Positions 1 to 8,758 are shown, counted from the stretch's first letter. The stretch is DNA of 64,000 bases from Thermohalobaculum sp039028795 (GCA_039028795.1 JBCCHJ010000005.1:1-64000), one strand, 5' to 3'. Notes: a model not told the origin generated them from the sequence alone. Program-made: numbers and translations.

Positions 1-546
1 CGCTCTGGCTCAAAAACTGGCGCTGGCAGCTGCTCTTAACTACCCCTGGTGAGGGGAAACCGCCCTTTATCCCCCTCTTTTGGGCCAGCACGCTTGGCCC
101 CGCAATCAGTGGAACCTGCAACACCAGCAGATGACGTGCAGGAGCAAGAACAACCAGAGATCATCGGCGGCTCGGACTTTGCGCCATCGGCCAGTCCGCG
201 TGCACCAGTGCGCCCAAGCGACCTGGTGGCCCGCGTTCGAAACGCAGCGGCCGAGGCGCAGCAAGACCGATCAAACCTGACCGTGGCTGCGGCGAATTCG
301 TCCATTCAGATTCAATTGGCTGCTGATCCGTCAGAAAGCGCAATTCGGAACCGGTGGCGTAGAGTTTTCGACGCCAACAAGGATCTGCTGCGCGATAAAG
401 CCCTGGCCGTTCAAAGCACGCAGTCCGGCGGCACAACTTTCTATCGCCTACGGGTTGGCCCGTTCAATAATCGATCCGAAGCGCTGGCTGTGTGCCAGGC
501 GTTAAAGGCCCGGGGACAGGACTGTATTGTCGCGCGGAACGGCTGA
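1..546 (+). CDS. SPOR-domain protein, 3' part; probable frame disruption near base 43
   Basis: The last ~80 residues (from IQIQLAAD) form a SPOR domain, which binds denuded peptidoglycan glycan strands at the division septum; the family usually has an N-terminal membrane anchor and a long low-complexity linker. Translation in one frame is open from GTG at 49 to the stop at 546. The sequence just upstream (bases 2-49) reads as alanine/leucine-rich linker in a different frame and stops at 50-52. One extra C in the CCCC run at 43-46 would join both into one reading frame, so the gene probably starts outside the window and carries a one-base deletion or a sequencing error. The nagZ start lies 3 nt downstream, suggesting co-transcription. 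SPOR domain sure; integrity uncertain. Confidence 0.75.
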
Positions 547-549
547 GCC

Positions 550-1530
550 ATGACAGCCAGCGCCGCAATCTATGGTCTGTCAGGGACAGCATTGTCTCCA
601 GAAGAGGCTGCTTTCTTCCAGGATGCCCCGCCATGGGGGTTCATTTTGTTTACTCGCAATATCGACACGCCTGACCAGGTGCGGCGTCTTACCGGAGATC
701 TGCGTACGACCATTGGTCGTGACGCGCCGATCCTGATCGACCAGGAAGGCGGTCGCGTTCAGCGGATGGGCCCGCCGCATTGGACAAAGTGGGAGCCGAT
801 GCGCGATCTTTGCGAGGCGGCTGGGGACGAACTGGCGCGGTGTTCTGCGATCTCGGCCCGATATGCTGCAATCGCAGCAGAATTGCGAGATGTCGGCATC
901 GATGTGAACTGTGTGCCTGTGCTGGATGTGCCGCAGCCGAACGCCCATCCGATCATCGGGGATCGTGCCTTTGGTTGGAACCCTGCGGATATCGCCGTTC
1001 GGGGCAGGGAGGCATCGGCGGCCTTGCTGGCCGGTGGTGTACTGCCGGTGATCAAACACTTGCCCGGGCACGGCCGCGCCCTTGCAGACAGCCATGAAGA
1101 TCTGCCTAGGGTGAATACTGAGTTGGCCGAACTGCGCCAGATAGACTTCATGCCCTTCCGCGCCATGCGGGATGCCGTGTTGGGGATGACGGCGCACATC
1201 GTTTATGACGCCATCGATCCAGATGCTTGCGCGACGCTGTCACCGAAAGCTATCGATCTGATCAGACGGGAGATCGGCTTTGATGGCCTGCTGATGACCG
1301 ATGATCTGTCCATGAAGGCCCTGTCAGGATCGATGCGAGACCGCACCAAAGGCGCCCTCGATGCCGGATGTGATGTGATCCTGCATTGTAACGGCGAAAT
1401 GGATGAGATGACCGCCATAGCCTCGGAAACGCCACGGCTCTCCGGCAAAGGACTTGCCCGAGCAGAAGCCGCCGAAGGCGCCCGCATCAAGATAGAAACA
1501 GGCGGGATCGCCGCCGCAACCGCCGCGTAA
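550..1530 (+). CDS. nagZ: Beta-N-acetylhexosaminidase NagZ (GH3)
   Basis: 326 residues, the normal size of the single-domain NagZ family, which removes N-acetylglucosamine from anhydromuropeptides in cytoplasmic peptidoglycan recycling. The GH3 signature KHLPGHGRALADSHEDLP (around residues 164-181) carries the His/Asp pair of NagZ, and MTDDLSMKAL (around 245) holds the aspartate nucleophile. IDQEGGRVQRM near residue 64 is also typical. It sits between a SPOR protein (3-nt gap) and scpA (21-nt gap) in one apparent operon, a cell-envelope and segregation set common in Rhodobacterales. Confidence 0.95.
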   Translation: MTASAAIYGLSGTALSPEEAAFFQDAPPWGFILFTRNIDTPDQVRRLTGDLRTTIGRDAPILIDQEGGRVQRMGPPHWTKWEPMRDLCEAAGDELARCSAISARYAAIAAELRDVGIDVNCVPVLDVPQPNAHPIIGDRAFGWNPADIAVRGREASAALLAGGVLPVIKHLPGHGRALADSHEDLPRVNTELAELRQIDFMPFRAMRDAVLGMTAHIVYDAIDPDACATLSPKAIDLIRREIGFDGLLMTDDLSMKALSGSMRDRTKGALDAGCDVILHCNGEMDEMTAIASETPRLSGKGLARAEAAEGARIKIETGGIAAATAA

Positions 1531-1551
1531 AAGCGCCTCCAGGAGTAGTTT

Positions 1552-2364
1552 ATGTCTGACCTCCCCATCGAGCAGGAAGAACCCTTCGACACCCCACCGC
1601 GCGATCAGGCTGCGATTGATGCCGAGACGCTGTTGGTCGAGGTCGATGGCTTTGAAGGACCGCTCGATTTACTGTTGGTTCTGGCGCGGACGCAAAAGGT
1701 GGATTTGGCGAAAGTCTCGATCCTGCAATTGGCCGAACAGTATCTCATTTTCGTCGAAAAGGCCCGAAAGCTGCGGATTGAACTGGCCGCAGACTATCTG
1801 GTTATGGCGGCATGGCTGGCATATTTGAAGTCCCGCCTGCTGTTGCCGAAAGAAGACGAAGAAGACGGGATGAGCGGCGAAGACATGGCCGCGCACCTGG
1901 CCTTCCAATTGGAACGGCTGGAGGCGATGCGCCGGGTTGCGGCACAGTTGATGGCGCGGGACCAGTTAGGTCGGGATTTCTTCCGCCGCGGCATGACCGA
2001 GGCAATTACGGTACGGCGGCAGACGACTTGGGCGTCGTCGTTGTCGGACCTTTTAAAGGCCTATGCCAATGTGAAGACCCGGGAAGAGTATGCACCTCTG
2101 GCATTGTCCCAACGTGAGGTTTTCACGGTAGAGGATGCCCTGACGCGGCTGAAAGCGCTGGTTGGCAAGGTGCCGGATTGGTCTACGCTGGTGTCTTTCC
2201 TGCCAGAGGGATGGGAGCTTGAGCCGTCGAAACGCCGGTCGGCCATTGCGTCCAGTTTTTCTGCTATGCTGGAACTCGCCAAGCGCGGCGAGATCGAGAT
2301 CAAGCAGGACCGCACTTTCTCTCCGATCTATCTGCGTGACCGGGCATCCGGGGCCCCCGCGTGA
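1552..2364 (+). CDS. scpA: Segregation and condensation protein A (ScpA kleisin)
   Basis: 270 residues with the ScpA start EVDGFEGPLDLLLVLARTQK (residues ~26-45), which binds the SMC head, followed by the helical LAADYLVMAAWLAYLKSRLL segment and a C-terminal winged-helix part. ScpA bridges SMC heads and recruits ScpB in the condensin complex that organises replicated origins. AGGAG at 1541-1545 precedes the ATG. Its stop overlaps the scpB GTG start (GTGA), which indicates translational coupling. Confidence 0.95.
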   Translation: MSDLPIEQEEPFDTPPRDQAAIDAETLLVEVDGFEGPLDLLLVLARTQKVDLAKVSILQLAEQYLIFVEKARKLRIELAADYLVMAAWLAYLKSRLLLPKEDEEDGMSGEDMAAHLAFQLERLEAMRRVAAQLMARDQLGRDFFRRGMTEAITVRRQTTWASSLSDLLKAYANVKTREEYAPLALSQREVFTVEDALTRLKALVGKVPDWSTLVSFLPEGWELEPSKRRSAIASSFSAMLELAKRGEIEIKQDRTFSPIYLRDRASGAPA

Positions 2365-3158
2365 GCGAGCCGGAAGAGGACGGCGAAGCCTCGGGCGACC
2401 AGTCTGATCACGAAAAACCGGATGTGGTCGAGGCGCTGTTTGAAGCGCCTCCGCTTGGGGAACTGGAACGAATGGTCGAGGCCATTCTGTTCGCCAGTTC
2501 CGAGCCTCTAACCCGCCCGCAGATCGAAGAGCGTCTTCCGCATGGGTCGGACGCTGCAGCGGCGATCGAGTCACTGCGCAAACGCTATGAGGGCCGGGGC
2601 GTCGCGTTGGTGCGAATTGGTCCGGCTTGGGCATTCCGAACGGCGCCGGATCTTGGCCACTTAATGCGGCGTGAATCGCAAGAAACGCGCAAGCTAAGCC
2701 GGGCCGCGATCGAGACGCTGGCGATCATTGCTTATCACCAGCCAACGACACGGGCAGAGATCGAAGAGATCCGCGGCGTATCGGTGTCCCGTGGCACGTT
2801 GGATCTTTTACTGGAATTGGATTGGATCAAACTGGGCCGCCGCCGCGAGACACCTGGCCGTCCAGTGACTTTTGTGACGACGGCAGAGTTTCTGGATCAT
2901 TTCGGATTGGAGTCAGCCAGGGATCTGCCCGGCATTAAGGAACTGCGTGCCGCTGGCCTGCTGGACAACCGCCCACCGCCAGGGGCCGCCTTGTCACTGG
3001 AAGACGAGGAGCAGTCCGAGGACGGTGAAGAGGCGACCGAAGACATGTTCCCAGAGGAAGGCGCTGAAACGCAGTCTGAGACGGCCGACGCCGCCGAGCA
3101 TCAGGGACCCGCCAAGGATGACAGGGCCGGATCGGATGATGCCCCGCGAAGCGCGTAG
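2361..3158 (+). CDS. scpB: Segregation and condensation protein B (ScpB)
   Basis: 265 residues. Two winged-helix domains are recognisable from LERMVEAILFASSEPLT (residue ~34) and RAAIETLAIIAYHQPTTRAEIEEIRG (from ~114; shown in part). ScpB dimerises and binds ScpA in the SMC condensin. The start is GTG in a four-base overlap with scpA. The last ~65 residues are a Glu/Asp-rich, low-complexity tail, longer than in the Firmicutes protein and probably disordered. In related genomes tat genes often follow; here the gene ends at inverted repeats and a convergent deaminase. Confidence 0.93.
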   Translation: MSEPEEDGEASGDQSDHEKPDVVEALFEAPPLGELERMVEAILFASSEPLTRPQIEERLPHGSDAAAAIESLRKRYEGRGVALVRIGPAWAFRTAPDLGHLMRRESQETRKLSRAAIETLAIIAYHQPTTRAEIEEIRGVSVSRGTLDLLLELDWIKLGRRRETPGRPVTFVTTAEFLDHFGLESARDLPGIKELRAAGLLDNRPPPGAALSLEDEEQSEDGEEATEDMFPEEGAETQSETADAAEHQGPAKDDRAGSDDAPRSA

Positions 3159-3219
3159 CTAAAAACTTCAGCAAGTTTCAATCAAATGGCAGTAGAAATC
3201 TCGCCATCACGCGTGTGGG

Positions 3220-3273
3220 CACGGTGGGGTCTGGCACCCGTGTCGAGCTGCGGATCCTCTGAGAATTGGATCC
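3220..3273. promoter_or_regulatory. Two consecutive inverted repeats after scpB
   Basis: CACGGTG (3220-3226) pairs with CACCCGTG (3235-3242) with one bulged base, and GGATCC at 3252-3257 is repeated at 3268-3273 across a 10-nt spacer. They lie between the convergent scpB and dcd genes, where transcripts from both sides end. Neither hairpin is followed by a T run, so they are not textbook intrinsic terminators. Termination is an inference. Confidence 0.4.
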
Positions 3274-3280
3274 AACCCCC

Positions 3281-3296
3281 GTGACCGGCCGGTCAC
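3281..3296. promoter_or_regulatory. Perfect 16-bp palindrome
   Basis: GTGACCGGCCGGTCAC is a perfect inverted repeat without spacer, in the gene-free gap between scpB and dcd. Its form resembles operators of TetR-type dimers, but no regulator gene is adjacent and both flanking genes point towards it, so no promoter role is obvious. It could equally be the core of a terminator or a chance GC palindrome. Confidence 0.4.
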
Positions 3297-3423
3297 ACCT
3301 AACCTTCCAACGTTGATGCGTTGGTCACGATGCCCCGGGCCGTACAAAGCCCATCTTCCCAAAATGAGAAAACCGCAGATCTCTCGGGTTCGGATTTGGT
3401 TCCTCGGGCAAAATTTGCGTGTC

Positions 3424-4515
3424 TTAAACGCCCTTGAAATGTTTGGACAGCTTCAAGGCCTGGCCTTGATAGTTCGAACCGATCCCCGCGCCGTACAGCA
3501 CATCCGGCACCTCCGACATTCGTTCATAGACCAGGCGCCCAACCATTTGGCCGTGTTCCAGCGCGAAAGGGGCCTCGTGACAGCGGACCTCAAGCACACC
3601 GCGCGACCCTGAGCCACCGGTCGAACTATGTCCGAAACCGGGGTCGAAGAACCCTGCATAGTGGACCCGGAATTCCCCGGCCACGGCCATGTACGGCACC
3701 ATCTCCGATGCCGTCGACGGCGGCACGGCAACTTCTTCGCGGCTGACCAGGATGTAGAAAGCCCCAGGGTCCAGGATGACGCCGCCGCCATCGCTGCGGG
3801 GGCGCACGGGTTCCCAAAAGTCGATTGGGTCATAGTACCCGATCTTGTCCAGATCGATCAGCCCCGCGTGGGGCCGGGCCCGCCAACCGACAATTCCTTC
3901 TTCGCGGGGCGTCAGATCAACAGAAAATCCCAGTCCCCCGTCGATCAGAGGTTCCCCATTCACCAGCGGGTCTTCGGCATGCAAAGCTGCCAACGCTGCG
4001 TCATCGATCAACGCATCGCCGCGTCGGAAACGGATCTGATTCAGCCTGGCGCCGGGGCGGACGAGCACCGAAAACGTCCGGGGGCTGATTTCGGCATATA
4101 AAGGCCCATGATATCCTGCATCGATCCGGTCGAATTCGGGCGTACGGTCTGCGATCAACCGAGTGAAGAGATCCAGGCGCCCGGTAGAGCTTTTTGCATT
4201 GGCCGCCGCCGATACATCCTGGGGCAGCACCAGGCTTTCCATCAATTCGACCACATAAACACAGCCCGTTTCCAGCACCGCGCCTTTTGATAGATCCAAC
4301 TTGTGCATGGCAAACGATTGCAGCCGTTCGACAATGGTCTGGTCCCGGCGCGAGAGGAAGCTTGCCCGTACCCGCCAAGCCCGGCGCCCAAGACGCAGGT
4401 CAATGCTGGCCGGTTGGATCTGGGCATCGATCAACGGGTCGGATCCGCTGATCTGACCCGTCGAGATCATCTGCCTAAGCTGCTGTGATGGCAGAACGCC
4501 TGTGCCGGTCATCAC
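3424..4515 (-). CDS. dcd: dCTP deaminase, double-length proteobacterial form
   Basis: 363 residues, nearly twice the ~190 of E. coli Dcd. The N half (DAQIQPASIDLRLG, residues ~28-41; SSTGRLDLFTRLIADR, ~117-132) and the C half (GEFRVHYAGFFDPGFG, ~288-303; SRGVLEV) each look like a dUTPase/Dcd fold, so the chain appears to be an internal duplication, as in the long 2'-deoxycytidine 5'-triphosphate deaminases annotated in alphaproteobacteria. Predicted role: deamination of dCTP to dUTP for thymidylate supply. Two Met codons open the frame. The only neighbour on the same strand is tRNA-Pro, 51 nt upstream. Family assignment is good; the enzymatic role is inherited. Confidence 0.88.
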   Translation of the reverse strand: MMTGTGVLPSQQLRQMISTGQISGSDPLIDAQIQPASIDLRLGRRAWRVRASFLSRRDQTIVERLQSFAMHKLDLSKGAVLETGCVYVVELMESLVLPQDVSAAANAKSSTGRLDLFTRLIADRTPEFDRIDAGYHGPLYAEISPRTFSVLVRPGARLNQIRFRRGDALIDDAALAALHAEDPLVNGEPLIDGGLGFSVDLTPREEGIVGWRARPHAGLIDLDKIGYYDPIDFWEPVRPRSDGGGVILDPGAFYILVSREEVAVPPSTASEMVPYMAVAGEFRVHYAGFFDPGFGHSSTGGSGSRGVLEVRCHEAPFALEHGQMVGRLVYERMSEVPDVLYGAGIGSNYQGQALKLSKHFKGV

Positions 4516-4566
4516 GACCCCCGTTTACAGAAAAGACGCCGACGGTTGCCCGCCAGCGTCTTCTAA

Positions 4567-4643
4567 TGGTCGGGCCAGCAGGATTCGAACCTGCGACCTC
4601 CCGTCCCCCAGACGGACGCGCTACCAGACTGCGCTATGGCCCG
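4567..4643 (-). tRNA. tRNA-Pro (anticodon GGG)
   Basis: On the minus strand a complete 77-nt cloverleaf can be folded: acceptor CGGGCCA paired with TGGCCCG, discriminator A, and an encoded CCA 3' end (4567-4569). The T arm has GGTTCGAATCC and the anticodon loop is CTGGGGG with anticodon GGG, reading CCC and CCU. The gene lies alone between dcd and the MerR gene. Confidence 0.97.
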
Positions 4644-4711
4644 CCACGTCGCGGTGACATACACCGCGGCTTGGCTCTTGTGCAATGGGGAAATGCCGAT
4701 CAAAGCCCCGG

Positions 4712-5221
4712 TCAGGAGTTCGGTTGCTCCAGCCGTGCCAACAAGGCCTCAAGCCGTGCGATAGACCTGCGGATCTGATCAGGATGCATTTCGTCGGCTT
4801 CTGAATCCTCGGACCCGACCCGCGTCTTCAAGTCGGCCAGGCGCTCGGCTGCATCTTCTGGCAAATCCAAGGGCAGCATGCCGGTTTCGGCTGGTGCATC
4901 GGTCGGCTCCAGCGAAAGGGTTGCATCAGCCTTACCGCGGGCGATCACCGTTTTAGCGCCACGCTCGCGCAGCATTTTCTGCACGCCCTTGATGGTAAGC
5001 CCGTCGTCATAGAGCAGCGCCTTGATCCCGCGCAGCAGGGCGATGTGATCTGGGCGGTAAAGCCGCCGGCCACCACCGCGTTTCATCGGTTTTACCTGGG
5101 TAAAGCGCGTTTCCCAGAACCGGAGGACGTGTTGAGGCAAGTCCAATTCTTCCGACACCTCGGAAATGGTGCGGAAGGCTTCAGGTGATTTTTGTTGGTT
5201 GCGATCTGCAGCACCCGTCAT
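4712..5221 (-). CDS. MerR-family DNA-binding regulator downstream of ihfA
   Basis: 169 residues. A MerR-type winged helix is seen from RTISEVSEELDLPQHVLRFWE (residues ~17-37, given in part) to the RRLYRPDHIALLRGIKALLY stretch. Unlike classical MerR sensors there is no C-terminal metal- or drug-binding domain, only a charged, probably disordered tail ending in a short helix. It overlaps ihfA by ATGA and is therefore translationally coupled to it; this pairing is common in alphaproteobacteria. Target genes are unknown. Confidence 0.9.
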   Translation of the reverse strand: MTGAADRNQQKSPEAFRTISEVSEELDLPQHVLRFWETRFTQVKPMKRGGGRRLYRPDHIALLRGIKALLYDDGLTIKGVQKMLRERGAKTVIARGKADATLSLEPTDAPAETGMLPLDLPEDAAERLADLKTRVGSEDSEADEMHPDQIRRSIARLEALLARLEQPNS

Positions 5222-5520
5222 GCAACGTTCCCGGAGTTGACCCGTTCTTTAAGAATGTGCGACGGGCGGAACACCAAAACGCGTCTTGGATCGATGGGTA
5301 CTTCTTCGCCGGTTTTTGGATTGCGTCCCATGCGGGCACCTTTTTCCCGGACGGCGAATGTTCCAAAGGACGAAATTTTAACGGTTTCGCCTTGGATCAA
5401 TGCATCGACGATGCGCGCCAGGATGGTTTCCACCATTTCAGAGGATTCGTTCCTGGAAAGTCCGATTTCGCGGTAAATTGCTTCGCTCAGATCTGAGCGG
5501 GTCAACGTATTCCCTGCCAT
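5218..5520 (-). CDS. ihfA: Integration host factor subunit alpha
   Basis: 100 residues, the usual length of IhfA. The HU/IHF signature is present: KISSFGTFAVREKGARMGRN (residues ~48-67) with the DNA-intercalating arm RNPKTGEEVPI. IhfA forms a heterodimer with IhfB and bends DNA about 160 degrees at specific sites, serving recombination, replication and promoter architecture. It starts the two-gene unit with the MerR protein and lies 135 nt downstream of fabH. Confidence 0.96.
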   Translation of the reverse strand: MAGNTLTRSDLSEAIYREIGLSRNESSEMVETILARIVDALIQGETVKISSFGTFAVREKGARMGRNPKTGEEVPIDPRRVLVFRPSHILKERVNSGNVA

Positions 5521-5655
5521 CGAGCGTATCCCCTATCCCGCACGTATCTACACTAACACTCCCGTGAAACAGTACCCGCATCCCAAAAAGCGAGTCAATG
5601 TCAAGGACTTGGCGGAAAGCGATAAGTTGTGGATTTATGCCGGGAAAGGCTCAAA

Positions 5656-6633
5656 TCACCATCTCAAAAGCGCAGAACCCCAGGCGAGACCACCGCCAAT
5701 GGCCTCCATCAGCAGCAAATCGCCCTGACGGATTCGGCCTTCGGCCAGTCCTGACGACAGGGCAAGCGGAATCGAGGCCGCTGACGTGTTGCCATGCTTT
5801 GCGACTGTGACGATCACCTTGTCCATCGGGATCTTAGCTTTTTTCGCTGTGCTTTCGATGATCCGGTAGTTCGCCTGATGCGGCACAATCCAGTCGATAT
5901 CACCGCTATCGACCCCGGCTTTGTCCATCACCTCGTCCGCGACAGCGGCCAGTTTTTGGACTGCATGCTTGAAGACTTCCTTGCCTTCCATCTTCAAGAC
6001 ACCAGCGGTCTGTGTTTCAGACGGACCGCCCGAGACATAGAGAATGCGGTTGTGGGTTCCGTCCGAATGAAGACAGGTTCCTAGAACGCCGCGATCATCG
6101 GCGGTTCCTGAACAGTCTTGACGTTCAAGAATGACAGCCCCCGCGCCATCACCAAACAGCACGCAGGTCGACCTGTCTTCCCAGTCCAGAATTCGCGAAA
6201 AGGTCTCGGCCCCGATGACCATCACCCGGTTCGCCATTCCCGAAAGAACCAATGCGTTGGCATTCGCCATCGCATAGATGAAACCGGCACAGACTGCCTG
6301 CAGATCAAAAGCGTAGCCCTGGGTCATGCCCAGATTGTGCTGAACGCGGGTCGCCGTCGACGGAAAGGTCTGATCGGGCGTCGCCGTTGCAACGATGATT
6401 GTGTCCAGATCATTAGCGTCCAGCCCAGCATTCGACAGCGCAGATTGGGCGGCTGCACTGGCAAGATCAGACGTCAGCTGACCTTCTGCCGCGACATGAC
6501 GTTGACGAATACCGGTTCGGGTGCGGATCCATTCATCCGAGGTGTCGATTTTCGCTGCAAGTTCATCATTCGAGACCACGCGCTCAGGCAGATAATGCCC
6601 ACATCCGAGAGCCACTGCGCGAACGGCTGTCAT
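5656..6633 (-). CDS. fabH: Beta-ketoacyl-ACP synthase III (FabH)
   Basis: 325 residues. The catalytic triad is visible: Cys in LQAVCAGFIYA (~115), His in WIVPHQANYRII (~252) and Asn in KHGNTSAASIPLA (~282). It condenses acetyl-CoA with malonyl-ACP to start fatty-acid synthesis. The start overlaps the plsX stop (ATGA), so the two enzymes of acyl supply are translationally coupled, as in most bacteria. Confidence 0.97.
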   Translation of the reverse strand: MTAVRAVALGCGHYLPERVVSNDELAAKIDTSDEWIRTRTGIRQRHVAAEGQLTSDLASAAAQSALSNAGLDANDLDTIIVATATPDQTFPSTATRVQHNLGMTQGYAFDLQAVCAGFIYAMANANALVLSGMANRVMVIGAETFSRILDWEDRSTCVLFGDGAGAVILERQDCSGTADDRGVLGTCLHSDGTHNRILYVSGGPSETQTAGVLKMEGKEVFKHAVQKLAAVADEVMDKAGVDSGDIDWIVPHQANYRIIESTAKKAKIPMDKVIVTVAKHGNTSAASIPLALSSGLAEGRIRQGDLLLMEAIGGGLAWGSALLRW

Positions 6634-7724
6634 GAACTGCCCACCTCAAAGGAATTTACTTTGCCGTCACTTAAGCCCCCGGTTTGCGTTTTAGCAAGGC
6701 GGCCGGCGATCAAGGATGGGAAATCATTTGAAGCAATCTTCGCGGCCAATTGCACGGCAGATGCGTGACCAAGCGGATCCGCACTTCCATGACTCTTCAC
6801 GGCAGATCCGTTCAAGCCCAGAAAAACCCCACCATTCACACGTCTTGGGTCGATCTTTTGCCGAAGCCGGCGCAACGAAGTCAGCGCAAACAAGGCCCCG
6901 AAACGGGACAAGATCGAGTGCGCGAAGGCATCTTTCAAGCTTTTGCGAATGAAGGCAGCCGTTCCTTCTGCCGCCTTCAAAGCGATGTTACCAGTGAATC
7001 CATCGGTGACAATGACGTCGATCCGGTCACTGAGGATATCTGTGCCCTCGACAAAACCCAGGAACGAAAGTCCGGCTGCTTCATGCAAGGAAAGCTCGTC
7101 CAGCATGGCCTTGGCCTCGTGCAGTTCCGGGCGCCCCTTGGTGTCCTCCGATCCGATGTTCAGCAGTCCGACACGCGGGATTTTGTGGCCGAATGCCAGA
7201 CGGGAATATTCGGCGCCCATTATGGCGTACTGAACCAAGGACCCGGCATCTGCACGGATGTCCGCGCCCATATCCAGAACGACATTGAATCCAGACTCAT
7301 TGTTTGCAGGCCAATGCACTGCAATTGCCGGACGGTGAATTCCAGGCGCTTTGCGCAAGGCCAGAGTCGCGAGGGCGACGATAGCTCCGGTGTTGCCCGC
7401 CGACAGCGCGACCTTGGCGTTTCCGTCGGAAACCGACTGCAATGCGCTCCACAGCGAGCTGCTGCGTCCGGTCCGCAGCGCCCGGCTTGGCTTTTCGTCC
7501 ATCGGGATGACATCAGGTGCATGATGCACGGACACGCGGTCGCGCAGGTTTCGGCGTCTGCGAAGTTGTCGTGTGATTACCGTTTCATCGCCATGCAGCA
7601 GAAATCTGAGCGACTCATCATTTTTTACGGCGCGAGATAATCCAGCGAGTAAAGGGGCAGGGCCTTTATCGCCCCCCATAGCGTCTACTGAAATGATTGT
7701 TTCCGCGGTCATCCAGGTTCGCAT
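6630..7724 (-). CDS. plsX: Phosphate acyltransferase PlsX
   Basis: 364 residues. The PlsX N-terminal signature SVDAMGGDKGP (residues ~12-22) and ALSAGNTGAIVA (~106) are present, as is DGFTGNIALKAAEGTA. PlsX makes acyl-phosphate from acyl-ACP for the PlsY route of phospholipid synthesis at the membrane. An internal Met at 7712 is an alternative start; AGGG upstream of 7724 favours the longer form. Upstream lies rpmF, downstream fabH in ATGA overlap. Confidence 0.96.
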   Translation of the reverse strand: MRTWMTAETIISVDAMGGDKGPAPLLAGLSRAVKNDESLRFLLHGDETVITRQLRRRRNLRDRVSVHHAPDVIPMDEKPSRALRTGRSSSLWSALQSVSDGNAKVALSAGNTGAIVALATLALRKAPGIHRPAIAVHWPANNESGFNVVLDMGADIRADAGSLVQYAIMGAEYSRLAFGHKIPRVGLLNIGSEDTKGRPELHEAKAMLDELSLHEAAGLSFLGFVEGTDILSDRIDVIVTDGFTGNIALKAAEGTAAFIRKSLKDAFAHSILSRFGALFALTSLRRLRQKIDPRRVNGGVFLGLNGSAVKSHGSADPLGHASAVQLAAKIASNDFPSLIAGRLAKTQTGGLSDGKVNSFEVGSS

Positions 7725-7777
7725 GCGCCCTGGGAACTACCTGGGCGCAGGCTCCTATTCGTGTGCCTCATCGGCGC

Positions 7778-7984
7778 CTATGCGGCATCATCTTCCAGTT
7801 CAACTTCGTCGACCTGGGCCACGACTTCGCGATCATTATAGTAACCGCAGGAACCGCAAACATGGTGTGGACGCTTCAATTCCCCGCAGTTCGGGCATTC
7901 CTGACCCGAAAAGGCTTTCAGCGCATCATGGGCGCGGCGCATATTGCGTTTCGAGCGCGTAACCCGATTTTGTTGGACTGCCAT
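7778..7984 (-). CDS. rpmF: 50S ribosomal protein L32
   Basis: 68 residues starting MAVQQNRVTRSKRNMRR, the standard L32 N-terminus; a second Met immediately before it is probably not used. CPNC and CGSC at residues ~30-48 form the zinc-ribbon of the zinc-binding L32 type. The C-terminal acidic tail is common in alphaproteobacteria. It precedes plsX-fabH, the widespread rpmF-plsX-fabH order that ties ribosome and lipid synthesis. Confidence 0.97.
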   Translation of the reverse strand: MAVQQNRVTRSKRNMRRAHDALKAFSGQECPNCGELKRPHHVCGSCGYYNDREVVAQVDEVELEDDAA

Positions 7985-8170
7985 CATCCACCTCGATTAT
8001 TCGGCCGTGTCCCATACATCTGGGTCAGCCCATTCGGAGCGTCCGGTATCGCTAAGCCGCCACGGCCCGAACCTGCCCACTAAACTGTCAGAAACGAGTG
8101 GCGGAAAATACTCGGATTTGGCTGCGGAGCAACAGTTTTTTGACAGAAAATTTCTGGTGCATTTCAAAGG

Positions 8171-8758
8171 TTAGTTGTCGTCACGTTCCATTTTCTCTTT
8201 AAGCGCAGCCAAACCTGCGAAAGGCTTGAGATCATTATCGGATAATGGCGCGACCCCGGGCGGGGCAAATCGCGTTGCGTCCAGTTTGGCGTCCTCGGCC
8301 CGTGGATAAGGGTCCAGCGCCAGCGCCAGCACCTCGATCGCCAGTTGGCCGGGATCAATGACATCGGTGAAAATTTCTGGTTCGTCGTCTGAGTCTGGAT
8401 CAAGATCGATCTTTGCGATTGTTTCGTTAGTCTCTGGTACATATTCTCGCAGGATCTTTTCATCGACTTTTTGATCAACCGGGGACAGGGTGACGACGCA
8501 TTCCTGGGTGGCCGACGTTGTCAACCGACCTTCAATTCGCCATTCATCGTCGCCTTGCGCAGAAAGCGTGCCTTTGAAGCGAAGTCCGCTGACTTTTGGG
8601 ATGCGTAGGAAACTCGCAATGCTAACGGCTTCTTCGCCCTCGAGGCTTAGATCAAACTGATAGGGCCGGGCGCGGGACAAGGTCGCGACCTTAAACGGTC
8701 GTTGGAAAGGTGCTGGCTCGACCTCTGGCTGGGACGTCGTAGCTTTGTTCTTGGACAT
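8171..8758 (-). CDS. DUF177 (YceD-type) protein upstream of rpmF
   Basis: 195 residues from the Met in MSKNKATTSQPE; the frame is open 204 nt further upstream but that part runs towards the divergent bamE gene and looks non-coding. The body FDLSLEGEEAVSIASFLRI and ECVVTLSPVDQKVDE is typical of DUF177, whose E. coli member YceD affects 23S rRNA accumulation. Gene order DUF177-rpmF supports this. The exact molecular function is not known. Confidence 0.88.
   Translation of the reverse strand: MSKNKATTSQPEVEPAPFQRPFKVATLSRARPYQFDLSLEGEEAVSIASFLRIPKVSGLRFKGTLSAQGDDEWRIEGRLTTSATQECVVTLSPVDQKVDEKILREYVPETNETIAKIDLDPDSDDEPEIFTDVIDPGQLAIEVLALALDPYPRAEDAKLDATRFAPPGVAPLSDNDLKPFAGLAALKEKMERDDN

Noticed and set aside
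3281..3296. TetR operator
   Set aside because: The palindrome has suitable form, but no TetR gene is adjacent and both neighbours converge, so only the palindrome itself is reported.
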